Positions 32,644 to 42,749 of a stretch of DNA of 42,749 nucleotides are shown one piece after another. The first letter of the stretch is position 1. Every line of letters begins with the position of its first letter. The translations under genes were made by a program, and so were the position numbers. This stretch comes from a bacterium (GTDB taxonomy: Bacteria > Patescibacteriota > Patescibacteriia > Buchananbacterales > GWA2-38-13): contig JAUSGZ010000002.1 in assembly GCA_030648715.1 (NCBI GenBank), forward strand, positions 1 through 42,749. Reading direction: 5' to 3'. The notes under the pieces were generated by a model. The model had not been told where the DNA came from. It saw only the letters and a list, made by a program, of their open reading frames with translations, and made no database searches.

Positions 32644-35031
32644 TTACTTCCTCCGCAACCCTTGTTCCTTCTTGAGGATGGCGATAGTGGTTTTTACGAC
32701 GGTATCGGGATTGAGCGAAATGGAGTCTATCCCCTGCTCCACCAGGAACTGCGCGAAGTCCGGGAAATCAGACGGTGCCTGGCCGCAGATGCCGATCTTG
32801 CGATGGTGTTTCTTCGCGGCCCGGATGACCTGGGCAATCAAGGTCTTAACGGCGGCGTTGCGCTCATCGTAGATGTGCGCCACCAACTCTGAATCGCGGT
32901 CCACGCCGAGCGTCAGCTGGGTTAGGTCGTTGGACCCGATGGAAAACCCGTCAAAGATCTTCGCGAATTCTTCGGCCAGCACGACGTTGGACGGGATCTC
33001 GCACATAACATAGACCTCCAGTCCCTTGACCCCGCGGCGCAGACCATTCTGCCGCATGACCTCGAGCACCTGCTTGCCTTCTTTGATGGTACGGCAGAAT
33101 GGCACCATCACCTTGAGGTTGGTCAGCCCCATGGCCTCGCGCACCTTGTGGATGGCGCGGCACTCCAGTGCGAAGGCGGCTTTGAACTTCGGGTCGTAGT
33201 AGCGCGACGAGCCCCGCCACCCGATCATCGGGTTGGACTCCATGGGCTCGAACGCCGTGCCGCCGACGAGGTTGGCGTACTCATTGGTCTTGAAATCCGA
33301 GAAGCGCACGATGACATCCTTGGGGTAGAATGCGGCCGCGATCTTGCCGATGCCCTCCGCCAGCTTATCCACGTAGTACTGCACCTTGTTGGGATAGCCG
33401 ACGGTCAGCTGGTCGATCTGCCGCTTGATTTTGCCGTCCTTGAGCTTGGCGTAGCCGAGCAAGGCGTTGGGGTGGATCTTGATCTGGTCGTTGATGATGA
33501 ACTCCTCGCGCGCCAGCCCGACGCCGTCGTTGGGAATGAACGAGGAGGAAAACGCTATGTCGGGACTGCCAACGTTCAACATCACCTTGGTCTTCGGCCG
33601 CTTGAGGTGGCGCAGGTTGTGCTTGCGGACCAAAAACTTGAGCGCGCCTTCGTAGACCTTGCCGACGTTACCCTCCGCGCACGAAACGGTCACCGGCCGG
33701 CCGGTGGCGATATGCTCGGTGGCGTCATTGGTCCCCACGATGCAGGGAATCCCCAATTCGCGTGAGACGATGGCCGCATGGCAGGTGCGTCCGCCGCGGT
33801 TGGTGACAATGCCGGCTGCGATCTTCATGATCGGTTCCCAATCAGGATCGGTCATCTCCGTCACAAGCACTTCGCCGGCCTTGAACTGGTGGATGCCGGA
33901 TACGTCGTGGATGACGCGCGCTTTCCCTACGCCGATCTTGCTCCCCACGGGGGCACCGCTGCACAGCACTTTGCCACGGCCCGACAACACATACTCCTCA
34001 AGAATGGAGGTGTCGCGGCGCGATTGCACCGTCTCGGGCCGGGCCTGCACGATGAACAGCTTGCCGGTGATGCCGTCCTTGGCCCACTCCATATCCATCG
34101 GCCTGTGGTAGTGGTCTTCCACGACGCACGCCCAACGCGCGAGGGCAAACACCTCCCGGTCGGTCAGACAAAACCGCTGCCGCTCGGCCCGGCGGGTGGG
34201 CACGTTGACGGTCGGTTTTTCGCCGCGGCTGTAGATCATTTTGACCCGCTTGCCGCCCAACACGCGGCCGATGATGGGCCGGAATCCCTGCTTGAGGGTC
34301 GGCTTATGCACGTACCATTCGTCGGGGGTGACGGCACCCTGCACAATGTTTTCGCCCAGTCCCCAGCTGCCGTTGATGAGCACGGCGTCGCGGAAACCCG
34401 ACTCGGTGTCAATGGAAAACATCACGCCCGAACAGGCCCGGTCGGACCGAACCATTTTCTGCACCCCGATGGACAGCCCGACGCGGAAGTGGTCGAAGTG
34501 TTTGTCGGTGCGGTAGGAAATGGCGCGGTCGGTGAACAGCGATGCAAAACACCGCCGGCAAGCATCCAAGAGCATCGGTACGCCGCGGATATTGAGGTAG
34601 GTATCCTGCTGACCGGCGAACGATGCATCCGGTAGGTCCTCGGCGGTTGCCGATGAACGCACGGCCACGTCCACGTTCTTTCCGTACTGGCGCTCGAGCT
34701 GGCGGTAGCTCTTTTCGATCAACACCTCCAGGTCGGGTGGGATTTTAGCCCCCAAAATGGCCTGGCGCACGGCGCGGCCGCGGGCCTGCAAGTTGCGCAA
34801 ATCCTTGGTGTTCAAGTCGGACAAAATGCGACGGATATCGTCGCGGATGCCGGCCTTTTTTAGAAGGTAAAAATACGCCTCGGCGGTGATGGCAAAACCG
34901 TTGGGCACGGCGACGCCCTTGGGCACGAGCTTGCGGTACATCTCGCCGAGCGACGCATTCTTGCCGCCTACCAGCGGTACGTCCTTGATACCCAACTGGT
35001 TGAACCACTGCACGAACGACATTTTCGCCAT
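32644..35031 (-). CDS. ppsA: Phosphoenolpyruvate synthase / pyruvate, water dikinase
   Basis: VPLVGGKNASLGEM, SSATAEDLPDASFAGQQDTYLN, GGRTCHAAIVSRELGIPCIVGT, FSIGSNDLTQLTLGVDRDS, CGQAPSD. Confidence 0.93.
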   Translation of the reverse strand: MAKMSFVQWFNQLGIKDVPLVGGKNASLGEMYRKLVPKGVAVPNGFAITAEAYFYLLKKAGIRDDIRRILSDLNTKDLRNLQARGRAVRQAILGAKIPPDLEVLIEKSYRQLERQYGKNVDVAVRSSATAEDLPDASFAGQQDTYLNIRGVPMLLDACRRCFASLFTDRAISYRTDKHFDHFRVGLSIGVQKMVRSDRACSGVMFSIDTESGFRDAVLINGSWGLGENIVQGAVTPDEWYVHKPTLKQGFRPIIGRVLGGKRVKMIYSRGEKPTVNVPTRRAERQRFCLTDREVFALARWACVVEDHYHRPMDMEWAKDGITGKLFIVQARPETVQSRRDTSILEEYVLSGRGKVLCSGAPVGSKIGVGKARVIHDVSGIHQFKAGEVLVTEMTDPDWEPIMKIAAGIVTNRGGRTCHAAIVSRELGIPCIVGTNDATEHIATGRPVTVSCAEGNVGKVYEGALKFLVRKHNLRHLKRPKTKVMLNVGSPDIAFSSSFIPNDGVGLAREEFIINDQIKIHPNALLGYAKLKDGKIKRQIDQLTVGYPNKVQYYVDKLAEGIGKIAAAFYPKDVIVRFSDFKTNEYANLVGGTAFEPMESNPMIGWRGSSRYYDPKFKAAFALECRAIHKVREAMGLTNLKVMVPFCRTIKEGKQVLEVMRQNGLRRGVKGLEVYVMCEIPSNVVLAEEFAKIFDGFSIGSNDLTQLTLGVDRDSELVAHIYDERNAAVKTLIAQVIRAAKKHHRKIGICGQAPSDFPDFAQFLVEQGIDSISLNPDTVVKTTIAILKKEQGLRRK

Positions 35032-35075
35032 ACTCAAAAAATTATTACCCCCGTCCCGACGGGCTACGGCCTTTA

Positions 35076-35100
35076 GTATACCATAAAAAAGATGGACCGC
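35076..35100 (-). terminator. Terminator of the 35150 lipoprotein gene
   Basis: Minus strand GATGGAC..GTCCATC + T6. Confidence 0.75.
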
Positions 35101-35149
35101 GTTCGGCAGTCCATCGAAAACTAAAAAAAGGACACGGCGCGACCGCAAA

Positions 35150-35743
35150 CTATCGCGCCTCAGCTTTTTCGGCGGCCTGCCGCGCCCGGTAGTGGTAGAG
35201 CACCATGCCGCGGGTGGCGAGATGATCGCCATCCTGATGGGTCAAACCCTCAAAGCAAATGAACAAGGGTGTCCCGCCCAGCGACTTCGCCTGGCAACGG
35301 CAGATGGGCGAACGACCATCCCCTTCCCTCGGGGTGAAGGCAGCCGTTGCGAGCACGGCGGTACCGCCTTCATTGGCGGAGATGAGAATGACCGGCGTTT
35401 GCCAGTTCTGTACGCCCTCCAGGCAGCCGGCGAGCAGGTCGCGCGCGTCGGAGAATTTCCAACGGTCGGTTTGCGCGCACATGGTCGCGCAGGCCAGCAG
35501 TTGGCCGTTGCGCGCGACTACGCGGACCGTGCTACAGACGCTCGTATCGGTGATGGCCGCCACGGCGGCGGCCAGGCGCGTACCCACCTCGCGGCTACCC
35601 AGATGGATGTGGTCAACGATGACGTCGCTGACCATGCCGTGCGGCACGACGGCCGGCGCGGCGGTGAAGGACGGTGTCCCGGGAGCGGCACAACCGGAAC
35701 AAACAGCCAGCAGGACGCCGGCCCGCCACAGGACAGGGATCAT
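35150..35743 (-). CDS. Hypothetical lipoprotein
   Basis: AAGGAGG SD; MIPVLWRAGVLLAVCSGC lipobox. Confidence 0.65.
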   Translation of the reverse strand: MIPVLWRAGVLLAVCSGCAAPGTPSFTAAPAVVPHGMVSDVIVDHIHLGSREVGTRLAAAVAAITDTSVCSTVRVVARNGQLLACATMCAQTDRWKFSDARDLLAGCLEGVQNWQTPVILISANEGGTAVLATAAFTPREGDGRSPICRCQAKSLGGTPLFICFEGLTHQDGDHLATRGMVLYHYRARQAAEKAEAR

Positions 35744-35891
35744 GAAACCTCCTTGGCGCCAAACGCCATGCAGTAACATCAGAGAGACAAAAAGGCGGCG
35801 GGCTCGGGTGAACCCGCCGTCATGGCAGTTGCCCCACGAGTGGGGCGCCAATAGGGCCAGCAGCCGCTGACCAGAGAGAACCGATGATGGA

Positions 35892-36608
35892 TCAGTTCAG
35901 GCTGGCGACGAACGTCTGGAAGCCCTCGAGGGCGATGCGCAGGTTCTGCGCGGTGCATGCGTTGCTCACGCTGATGGTGCCGATGGGCACGGCGTTGGCG
36001 GCAGGCACAGGGTCGCCGCGGGCATCGGTGTGGATGCGGCCGTTCTCATCGGCCGAATACGCGCTGTACAGCGTCAGCTGCTTGAGGTCGCCGGCTTGTG
36101 GCGACATGCCGATGGTGCGCAAATGGGCGCGGGTAGCCAGCACGTTGCCGGCGAGGTCACGGACTTCGATCTCCGCTGCTTCGTGCTCCTGCACCTTCAC
36201 CTTCTTATCTAAGGCGTTCGCCAACTCCTCGGCGGTCATTGCCGACATCTCGGGCAGCCCGATCACCTGCGATGCACAGGCGGGGTCGGCCGACGATGGC
36301 GGCAAGGTTTCCGGGAAGTCCGGCGCGAAGATGGGGTGCGGCGGGAGCGCCGCGGTGGCGGGAAACGCCGTCATGATAACCGGCGTTGCGACCACCGGGA
36401 GAACCTCGGGCAGGACCACCTCGGGTGCGCGCAGCGCAGACAAGGGGTCGTCCAGAGGGGACGGCAGCGGGATGTGCGTGACCGACAGGTCGGCCACCAC
36501 AGGAGGCGATGGTGCGGGCGGGGCGCTGGACCGTTCAGTGAACGACCCAGTCACGGCGCACGCTGCCACCAGGACGAGGAGCGACAGAAATGCCAGGGTT
36601 CGCGTCAT
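35892..36608 (-). CDS. Hypothetical lipoprotein
   Basis: AAGGAGG SD; MTRTLAFLSLLVLVAAC lipobox; downstream hairpin with T-tract near 35790-35822. Confidence 0.65.
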   Translation of the reverse strand: MTRTLAFLSLLVLVAACAVTGSFTERSSAPPAPSPPVVADLSVTHIPLPSPLDDPLSALRAPEVVLPEVLPVVATPVIMTAFPATAALPPHPIFAPDFPETLPPSSADPACASQVIGLPEMSAMTAEELANALDKKVKVQEHEAAEIEVRDLAGNVLATRAHLRTIGMSPQAGDLKQLTLYSAYSADENGRIHTDARGDPVPAANAVPIGTISVSNACTAQNLRIALEGFQTFVASLN

Positions 36609-36837
36609 GGCGAACCTCCTTGTTGGGAAAAAGGCCCAAAAACCATGCTCCGCGAACGGAGCGGCCATTCGACGCAATGGGCGGATACCTCCTTCCTCGT
36701 GCCCAGGTGATTTTTCAAAGAACGGAGAGGCAACCGTGCCCCTCCTCACTGCGGTCAGTCTACCCCGGAGCGGCCAAAAATCAAGCGCCGCCTATGTATT
36801 GGAATGCCGCCATGCGCCGGCGGTCGGCTCAACCATG

Positions 36838-36870
36838 CAAAAATCCCCCGGTCGCTGACCGGGGGATTTC
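36838..36870 (-). terminator. groEL terminator
   Basis: Minus strand AAATCCCCCGGTC-AGC-GACCGGGGGATTTTT. Confidence 0.85.
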
Positions 36871-36891
36871 CTGACGATTTTCGGGCGCGGC

Positions 36892-38544
36892 CTACATCAT
36901 GTCCATGCCGCCGCCCATCCCGGGCATGCCGCCCCTCTCGTCCTTCTTTTCCGGCTTGTCCGTGATGATGGCCTCGGTCGTCACCAGCAAACTGGCGATG
37001 GAAACGGCGTTCTCCAGCGCGGTGCGCGTCACCTTGAGCGGGTCGATGATGCCCGCCTGGAACATATCGCATTTCTTCATCGCGGCGAAGTCGTAGCCGG
37101 TCGTCGCCTGCTTGATGTCCTTGATGTCGTTGACGATGAGGGAAATGTCCTTGATGCCGGCGTTGAGCGCGATCTGCCGCAGCGGCGCAACGAGCGCCGC
37201 CTGCACGATCTTGACCCCGACCTTCTCATCGTCGGTCAGCGGCGTCTTGCCCTTGGCCAGCAGCTCGTTGAAGGCGTTGGCCACCTTCACCAACGCGGCG
37301 CCGCCGCCCGGCACGACGCCCTCCTCCACGGCCGCGCGGGTCGCGTTGAGTGCGTCTTCGATCTTGAACTTCTTCTCCTTCATCTCGGTCTCGGTCGCGG
37401 CGCCCACCTTGATGACGCCCACGCCGCCCGACAGTTTCGCGAGCCGCTCGGTCAGCTTCTCCTTGTCGAATTCCGAGTCCGTGCCGTCGATCTCCTTGCG
37501 GATCTGCACCACGCGGGCCGAGATCTTTGTCTTGTCGCCCTTGCCGCCGATGATGGTCGTGTACTCCTTGGTCGCAACCACTTTGTCGGCATGGCCCAGG
37601 TCTACGAACTTGGCGTGCTCGAGCTTCTTCCCCGTCTCCTCCGATATCATCGTGGCACCGGTCAGGACCGCGATATCATTGAGTATGTCCTTGCGACGGT
37701 CGCCAAATCCGGGAGCCTTAACGGCTAGCACCGACAGGGTACCGCGCAGCTTGTTCACCACGAACGTGGCCAGCGCTTCGCCCTCCACCTCATCAGCGAT
37801 GATGACTAGCTCCTTGCGGCCGGAACGCGCGATCTCTTCCAGCAGCGGCAGGATGTCGGCGATGGCCGATATTTTTTGGTCGGTCACCAAGAGGTACGGA
37901 TTTTCGTAGACGGCCTCCATGCGCTCAGCGTTGGTGATCATATAGGGCGAAACATAGCCCTTGTCGAAGCGCATCCCCTGCACTACTTCTTTGCTCAACC
38001 CGAAAGTCTGGCCCTCCTCAACGGTGATGACGCCGTCCTTGCCGACCTCCTCCATGATGTCGGCGATCATCATTCCGACCTGCTCGTCCAGGCTGGAGAT
38101 GGTTGCGACCTGCGCGACCTCTTTTTTGCCGTGGACCGGCTTGGCGATGGACTTCAAACCCTCGACCGCCGCGGCCAGGGCCTTTCGCATCCCCGACTTG
38201 AGCGCGACGGGGTCATTGCCGGCGGCGACGTTCTTGAGGCCTTCCTCGACCAGGGCTTGTGCCAGCACGGTCGCGGTCGTGGTGCCGTCGCCCGCCACGT
38301 CGTTGGTCTTCTCGGCGACCTCTTTGATGAGCTGGGCGCCGATATTCTCGAACTTATCCTCCAGCTCGATCTCCTTGGCGATGGTCACGCCGTCGTTGGT
38401 GACCGTCGGGCTGCCAAAGCCCTTATCGAACACGACCTCGCGGCCCTTGGGGCCGAGGCTGACGCGCACGGCGTTGGCCAGCTGGTCGATGCCTTTCTTG
38501 ATCTTAGCGCGGGCATCTTCGCCGAACAGGATGAGTTTTGCCAT
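36892..38544 (-). CDS. groEL: 60 kDa chaperonin GroEL
   Basis: Full-length; [16 protein letters not shown]-rich C-terminus. Confidence 0.98.
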   Translation of the reverse strand: MAKLILFGEDARAKIKKGIDQLANAVRVSLGPKGREVVFDKGFGSPTVTNDGVTIAKEIELEDKFENIGAQLIKEVAEKTNDVAGDGTTTATVLAQALVEEGLKNVAAGNDPVALKSGMRKALAAAVEGLKSIAKPVHGKKEVAQVATISSLDEQVGMMIADIMEEVGKDGVITVEEGQTFGLSKEVVQGMRFDKGYVSPYMITNAERMEAVYENPYLLVTDQKISAIADILPLLEEIARSGRKELVIIADEVEGEALATFVVNKLRGTLSVLAVKAPGFGDRRKDILNDIAVLTGATMISEETGKKLEHAKFVDLGHADKVVATKEYTTIIGGKGDKTKISARVVQIRKEIDGTDSEFDKEKLTERLAKLSGGVGVIKVGAATETEMKEKKFKIEDALNATRAAVEEGVVPGGGAALVKVANAFNELLAKGKTPLTDDEKVGVKIVQAALVAPLRQIALNAGIKDISLIVNDIKDIKQATTGYDFAAMKKCDMFQAGIIDPLKVTRTALENAVSIASLLVTTEAIITDKPEKKDERGGMPGMGGGMDMM

Positions 38545-38562
38545 AGTACGTTCAATCCTCCG

Positions 38563-38856
38563 TTACGATTCCACGACCGCGAGGACGTCCTCATCGGTCA
38601 GGATCTTGTATTCAATAGTATCGACCTTGACCTCTTCACCGGCGTACTTGCCAAAGATAACGCGGTCGCCGGTCTTGAGGCCCAATTTCACGATCTTGTC
38701 GCCGCTGCCGATAGCGATGATCTTCCCCTCCGCCTTCTTCTCCTTATCCACGGAGTCTGGCAGGATGATGCCGCTTCCGGTCTTTTCTTCCTCGCTGAGC
38801 GGCTGCACGACGACCCGGTTGCCCAGGGGCCGCAGTTTGGATGTGGCATTCGACAT
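38563..38856 (-). CDS. groES: 10 kDa chaperonin GroES
   Basis: LRPLGNRVVVQPLSEEEKTGSGIILPDS; adjacent to groEL. Confidence 0.97.
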   Translation of the reverse strand: MSNATSKLRPLGNRVVVQPLSEEEKTGSGIILPDSVDKEKKAEGKIIAIGSGDKIVKLGLKTGDRVIFGKYAGEEVKVDTIEYKILTDEDVLAVVES

Positions 38857-38914
38857 AGCGCGGTGTGGTGGTTAAGAATTCTTAAAATTAAAAAATAACA
38901 ATGGCGGTCACGAC

Positions 38915-38939
38915 TAGCACTCAAATATATTGAGTGCTA
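38915..38939 (-). promoter_or_regulatory. CIRCE element (HrcA operator)
   Basis: TAGCACTC-N9-GAGTGCTA upstream of groES. Confidence 0.9.
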
Positions 38940-39048
38940 AAACGTCTGGTAGCGCCATGGTACGCCATTGTACCCGGTTTGTCAAGAAGGTGTCAAACGC
39001 AAAAATCGTCCCGGAATAGGACGATTTTACTGCTTGATGAAGCCAAAA

Positions 39049-40371
39049 CTATCCCCTATCGCTCGGTGGGTCGCCGCTGGCAAATCCTAGGGCCAAACAC
39101 GCCATGAGCGTACCGGGCAGGAGCGTCCAGAGGTAATGGTCAAACCACGCAACTACCACCAACGCGGCCACCATGCCGATACCTGCGCTGCCAGGATTTT
39201 GTACCGCGCGGAAAGCTGTACCCGCCAGCAGCAGAAGGAGCAGCAGCACGCCATCCACGCCCAGTTCGACCAAGGCCACCAGCGCGACGTTGTGCGGCGG
39301 TTGGTATGCCCAGCCCGGTTGTCCGGGGTTCCGCCGGTAGCTGGAAAGGGTTGTCTGCCCGATTCCCGTGCCTGTCCAAAGATGTTCGCGCGCCAAGAGT
39401 GCCCCTTCGCGCAGCAGCATCCCCCGCTCCTGCGTCGACTTGACCTCCAGACGAGCGGCGGCAACGGCACGCGTGGCAACCAACGGCCACATGATGGTCA
39501 ACGCCGTTGCTGCAGTGATGCCAACCGCGAGGGAGAAGCGCAACGGCGGCACGAGGGAATGCCGGCGCGCCCCGCAGGAGAACAGCCACACCGCCAGCCC
39601 GAGTGCAGCCGCGGCAATGCCTGCCCGAGACAGCGCGAACGCAAGACCGACACTGGCAACCATTCCGCAGGCCACGGCGAAGATGCGCTGGGCGCTACGG
39701 TATTGCCGCAGGTACCACTCCCCTGAGATCAGGATGCCGATGACCAAAAACCCGGCCAGGATATTGGGGTGTGGGAACGTGCCGTAGGCGCGCAACCAGC
39801 GGCCGTCCGTCAATTCAATGACCGACGCGCCAAGTTCTGACGGCAGCTGCGGGTCAACGCCAAGCCACGTGCTACCCGCGACCTGCTGGGTAAAAAATTG
39901 CGCGGCCGCCACGATCCCCTGTGCCGCTGCCGCCAACGCCCACGCCTGTCCGGCCAAAGAACGGCCACGGCGCGAAGAGCGCGCCAGCACGATGAGCAGC
40001 GCGACACCCTCGGTCAGCCGGAACGCTGCCTGCAACGCCAACGAACGGTCTTGGGCCCACGCGATGGAAAACCATGACCAAAGAACCAACCCCGCGGCAC
40101 CCGCGACCACCGCGCCCTTGGGTGTTGCCCAGCGACGCCAAAAAAATGGGGCTGATGCGCCACGCGTTGCCAGTAAGCGTGCCAGCGCGAAGATCAGGCA
40201 GGCCCATACCACCAACTCCAGCGCGTAGAGGCTGAAACTGCCGTATTCCCAGAACGCGCCATTCAACTGCCGTGAGCTCCACAAGAACCGCGCCTGCCAT
40301 GGCAGTAAAAATACCACCGCAGCCAGCAGCCACTCACTCGGCCTCACCCGCGGCTGCGGCACGGCATTCAT
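39049..40371 (-). CDS. O-antigen ligase/Wzy-like membrane protein
   Basis: Multi-TM; AYGTFPHPNILAGFL and GTGIGQ..PPHNVALVALVELGV. Confidence 0.8.
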   Translation of the reverse strand: MNAVPQPRVRPSEWLLAAVVFLLPWQARFLWSSRQLNGAFWEYGSFSLYALELVVWACLIFALARLLATRGASAPFFWRRWATPKGAVVAGAAGLVLWSWFSIAWAQDRSLALQAAFRLTEGVALLIVLARSSRRGRSLAGQAWALAAAAQGIVAAAQFFTQQVAGSTWLGVDPQLPSELGASVIELTDGRWLRAYGTFPHPNILAGFLVIGILISGEWYLRQYRSAQRIFAVACGMVASVGLAFALSRAGIAAAALGLAVWLFSCGARRHSLVPPLRFSLAVGITAATALTIMWPLVATRAVAAARLEVKSTQERGMLLREGALLAREHLWTGTGIGQTTLSSYRRNPGQPGWAYQPPHNVALVALVELGVDGVLLLLLLLAGTAFRAVQNPGSAGIGMVAALVVVAWFDHYLWTLLPGTLMACLALGFASGDPPSDRG

Positions 40372-41297
40372 ACGCCCTGGGCCTGGCAGCGTTCTTCCCA
40401 TTGCTGCCGGTAGGCACTACGTCGGTCTTCCTCGTGGAATTTCAGGACGTCGTCGGAGATGGCCACGCCCAGGCGCGAAGGGTGTTGGCGTTCACGGGCG
40501 GCCATTTTGGCCCGCTGCAGCCGTCGCGCCATCTGCTCCAATCCCCTACTCCCTTCGGGCAGCAGCCATCGCTTTGGTACAGGTACGCTCCGGCGTACGG
40601 AAAGCAGACGCGGTTGCCAATTGGGCAACCACTCGTTCATCCAGACATTCGCGCGCCAGAACGATGCCGCTTCATCTGGCCGCGCATACACGAGCGCCAG
40701 GGTCGCCAGCCAATACACAAGGTAGGGATCATTGGGTGCGAGCGAAAACCGCGACAAATCACCGGCGTTCGCCGTGACGTAGAAACTCAAGCAGCAGCGG
40801 TTGGCAACGTGCCGGCCGTGCCGCCGCAGCCCGAGCAGTTGCACGATGGCGGTGACGGCAAGCCGCGTCGACCAGAGCCGTCCGGGTGCCGTCACGATGA
40901 ACAGGTCAATATCGCTGGGGGCTTTCGCGTTGCCGTAGGCGGCGTTGTTGCAGACCGCGAGCAACCGTACTGCCGGCAGGAAGCGGAGCCAGCGCGCTGC
41001 CCGCTGCGCGCGGCGGAATTTCAGTTCGGCATCCAGGTAGCGCCGCCAGCGGACGGCAACGACTGCCGGACGCCCGGGCAGGTGAAAGTAGCCATGCGCG
41101 CGCTGCACGCGGCCGGCCCGTTCCAATTCCTTGAGCACCGATGCTACATCGCCAACACTCGCCCGTTGGCGCCACAGCCAGCGCTGCGCTTCCAGCGCGG
41201 TCAATGGAAAATCAAAGACGTCAAAATACGCCAGCGTGCGGAGCACCGCCGCGGCAAGATTCTTTTCTCCCTGCTGGTCGTCGCCGATGGCCATCAC
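40368..41297 (-). CDS. Nucleotidyltransferase-domain protein
   Basis: NNAAYGNAKAPSDIDLFIVTAPG; ATGA overlap with the downstream ligase. Confidence 0.65.
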   Translation of the reverse strand: MMAIGDDQQGEKNLAAAVLRTLAYFDVFDFPLTALEAQRWLWRQRASVGDVASVLKELERAGRVQRAHGYFHLPGRPAVVAVRWRRYLDAELKFRRAQRAARWLRFLPAVRLLAVCNNAAYGNAKAPSDIDLFIVTAPGRLWSTRLAVTAIVQLLGLRRHGRHVANRCCLSFYVTANAGDLSRFSLAPNDPYLVYWLATLALVYARPDEAASFWRANVWMNEWLPNWQPRLLSVRRSVPVPKRWLLPEGSRGLEQMARRLQRAKMAARERQHPSRLGVAISDDVLKFHEEDRRSAYRQQWEERCQAQGV

Positions 41298-41344
41298 CGT
41301 TCCCTACCTATTCATTCTCCGGGGCAGAACGCAAAAAGTTCTTA

Positions 41345-41725
41345 TCAGACCGTCGGCCACTTGGCCGGCCAGCCCGGCATGCGCCGCGCTGCGCGGCGCC
41401 GCGCAAGGAACGCCACGGCGGCATAATTTGCCAGCACGATCAGTACGCCGAGCGCAACCACGGCCACCGCCGGGGCCGGTTCCGTTGGAAAACCGCTCCG
41501 GTCCACCCAGCCGAACAACAGATGCACCGGCATCACAAACATGATGGCGAGGAACAGGATGAGGCCGACGGCGTACGCGATTTCCACCAGCGAATACCAC
41601 AGCGGCAGGTTGAACCATACCGAGTCCAATCGCGGCCACACGCCCAAAAGTAAGACACTCAACCCGAGATACAGGTAGGTCGGGAAAAAGTAGCGGAAAG
41701 CGAAGTAGCGACGCAGCATACTCAA
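41345..41725 (-). CDS. Membrane hypothetical protein
   Basis: Four hydrophobic segments; ATGA overlap with rmuC stop. Confidence 0.6.
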   Translation of the reverse strand: MSMLRRYFAFRYFFPTYLYLGLSVLLLGVWPRLDSVWFNLPLWYSLVEIAYAVGLILFLAIMFVMPVHLLFGWVDRSGFPTEPAPAVAVVALGVLIVLANYAAVAFLARRRAARRMPGWPAKWPTV

Positions 41726-42720
41726 TCTTGCGGCCGGTCGATGAGCAGCGGGTCGATCTTGGCTTCCCCGCCGGCCAATTTCACGACATCCTTATCGATT
41801 TTGGCCAATTCTTTGGACGCCGCGTTGTAGGCGTTGACGGTCGTTCCTAGGTGGCCGCCCAACTTTTTAAAATACTCTTCATACGCGCGGATATGATTTT
41901 GGAGCACCCCAACGTTCTTAATTATCTGCTTCGTAGACTCCTGCACGCGATAAGCGTCCATGCCGATCACCATGGCTTGCAGCGTAACATAAAAGGTGGT
42001 TGGCGAAACGATGTGAACGCGCTTTTCGCGCGCCGCGTAGTCTAAGAGGTCACGCGTGTTCACTTTAACGGCCCCCACCTTATTCACCAACAGATCATAA
42101 TAAATACCCTCGGCCGGAATGAACATAAATGCGAACTGCGTGGTACCCTCCTCCGGTCGGACATACTTTGCGGTCTCGTCAATACGGTTTTTTAAATCCT
42201 GCTTAAAGAGCTTCTCCAGTTTCTCGCGTTCGGATGCGTCGTGCTCTTCCACGATACGGTTGTAATTTTCCAGAGAAAATTTCGAGTCAATGGGGATGAT
42301 CTTGTCGCCGAAGAACAGCGCAGCGTCCACGATGACACCGTCCTTGAATTTGTACTGCATCTGGTACTGGTTGGGCTGGAACGTGTTGCCGAGCAACTGC
42401 TCAAGATAATATTCCCCAAAGATTCCCCGCTGCTTGGGATTCTTCAGGATGTCCTGGAGCCGGTTGAGTTGGTCGGCGAACGACACCACCTGGCGGTTGG
42501 TCTCATCCAATTTCGCCAGCCGGTCGGTGACGTCGCGGACAATGCGGGTGCTCTCGCCGAACTGCTGCTGCAGGACGCGCGTGGATTCAGTTAGTTTGCC
42601 GTCCACCGACTGCCGCAGTTCCGCCAGCTGCTGCTGCAGCATCAGCATGGACTGGTCGGGGACACCGGGCCGGCGCAACTTCACAGCCAGGTAGCCGACC
42701 GCGGCCAGCAGCGCGACCAA
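41722..42720 (-). CDS. rmuC: RmuC-family protein (possibly 5'-truncated by window edge)
   Basis: N-terminal TM/coiled coil, NPKQRGIFGEYYLEQLLGN, IPIDSKFSLENY, FIPAEGIYYDLL. Confidence 0.92.
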   Translation of the reverse strand: MVALLAAVGYLAVKLRRPGVPDQSMLMLQQQLAELRQSVDGKLTESTRVLQQQFGESTRIVRDVTDRLAKLDETNRQVVSFADQLNRLQDILKNPKQRGIFGEYYLEQLLGNTFQPNQYQMQYKFKDGVIVDAALFFGDKIIPIDSKFSLENYNRIVEEHDASEREKLEKLFKQDLKNRIDETAKYVRPEEGTTQFAFMFIPAEGIYYDLLVNKVGAVKVNTRDLLDYAAREKRVHIVSPTTFYVTLQAMVIGMDAYRVQESTKQIIKNVGVLQNHIRAYEEYFKKLGGHLGTTVNAYNAASKELAKIDKDVVKLAGGEAKIDPLLIDRPQD

Positions 42721-42749
42721 GAGGATAAGGATGCCGAGAAGTAGCGGGT

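Noticed and set aside
37112-38898. Long plus-strand ORFs antisense to groEL/groES
   Set aside because: groEL/groES identity is certain; antisense frames are codon-bias artefacts
40272-41653. Plus-strand ORFs 40272-41426 and 41141-41653
   Set aside because: Antisense to coherent ligase/nucleotidyltransferase genes; no SD or recognisable domains

Overview
High-GC, gene-dense chromosomal window. I saw no rRNA, tRNA, transposase, CRISPR array or prophage. Gene content and the palindromic repeat load suggest a Patescibacteria/CPR-like bacterium, but that is inference only. Recognisable blocks: (1) purine synthesis: PurS-PurS-PurL fusion, PurQ, PurN, PurD; (2) secreted/lipoproteins, VIT1-like transporter, a MutY-like glycosylase without Fe-S cysteines, a TSP1/TSP3 protein; (3) a SAM-clan riboswitch upstream of a DUF62/SAM hydroxide adenosyltransferase; (4) TauE/SafE, RpiB, Rpe, LOG-like; (5) Fur/Zur-ZnuC-ZnuB with a candidate Zur box, divergent from lexA with a GTTC-N7-GTTC box; (6) a repeat-loaded SOS region (lexA, 37-aa ORF, DUF6504-like ORF, dinB with an in-frame palindromic insertion); (7) PEBP protein with a candidate structured ncRNA just upstream; (8) an unrecognised 4-gene membrane/coiled-coil cassette behind an AT-rich promoter; (9) VirB2-like pilin, Lgt, four-helix-bundle ORF inside inverted repeats, PEP synthase, two lipoproteins, GroEL/ES with CIRCE, O-antigen ligase, nucleotidyltransferase, RmuC. 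Best candidates for undescribed biology: the SAM riboswitch/SAM hydrolase pairing, the ~190-nt ncRNA at 24766-24956, the structured-leader micro-gene at 14555-14884, the MNFLANNNN leader peptide, the dinB insertion and the 26855-30660 cassette. All were read by eye; no searches or folding programs were run.
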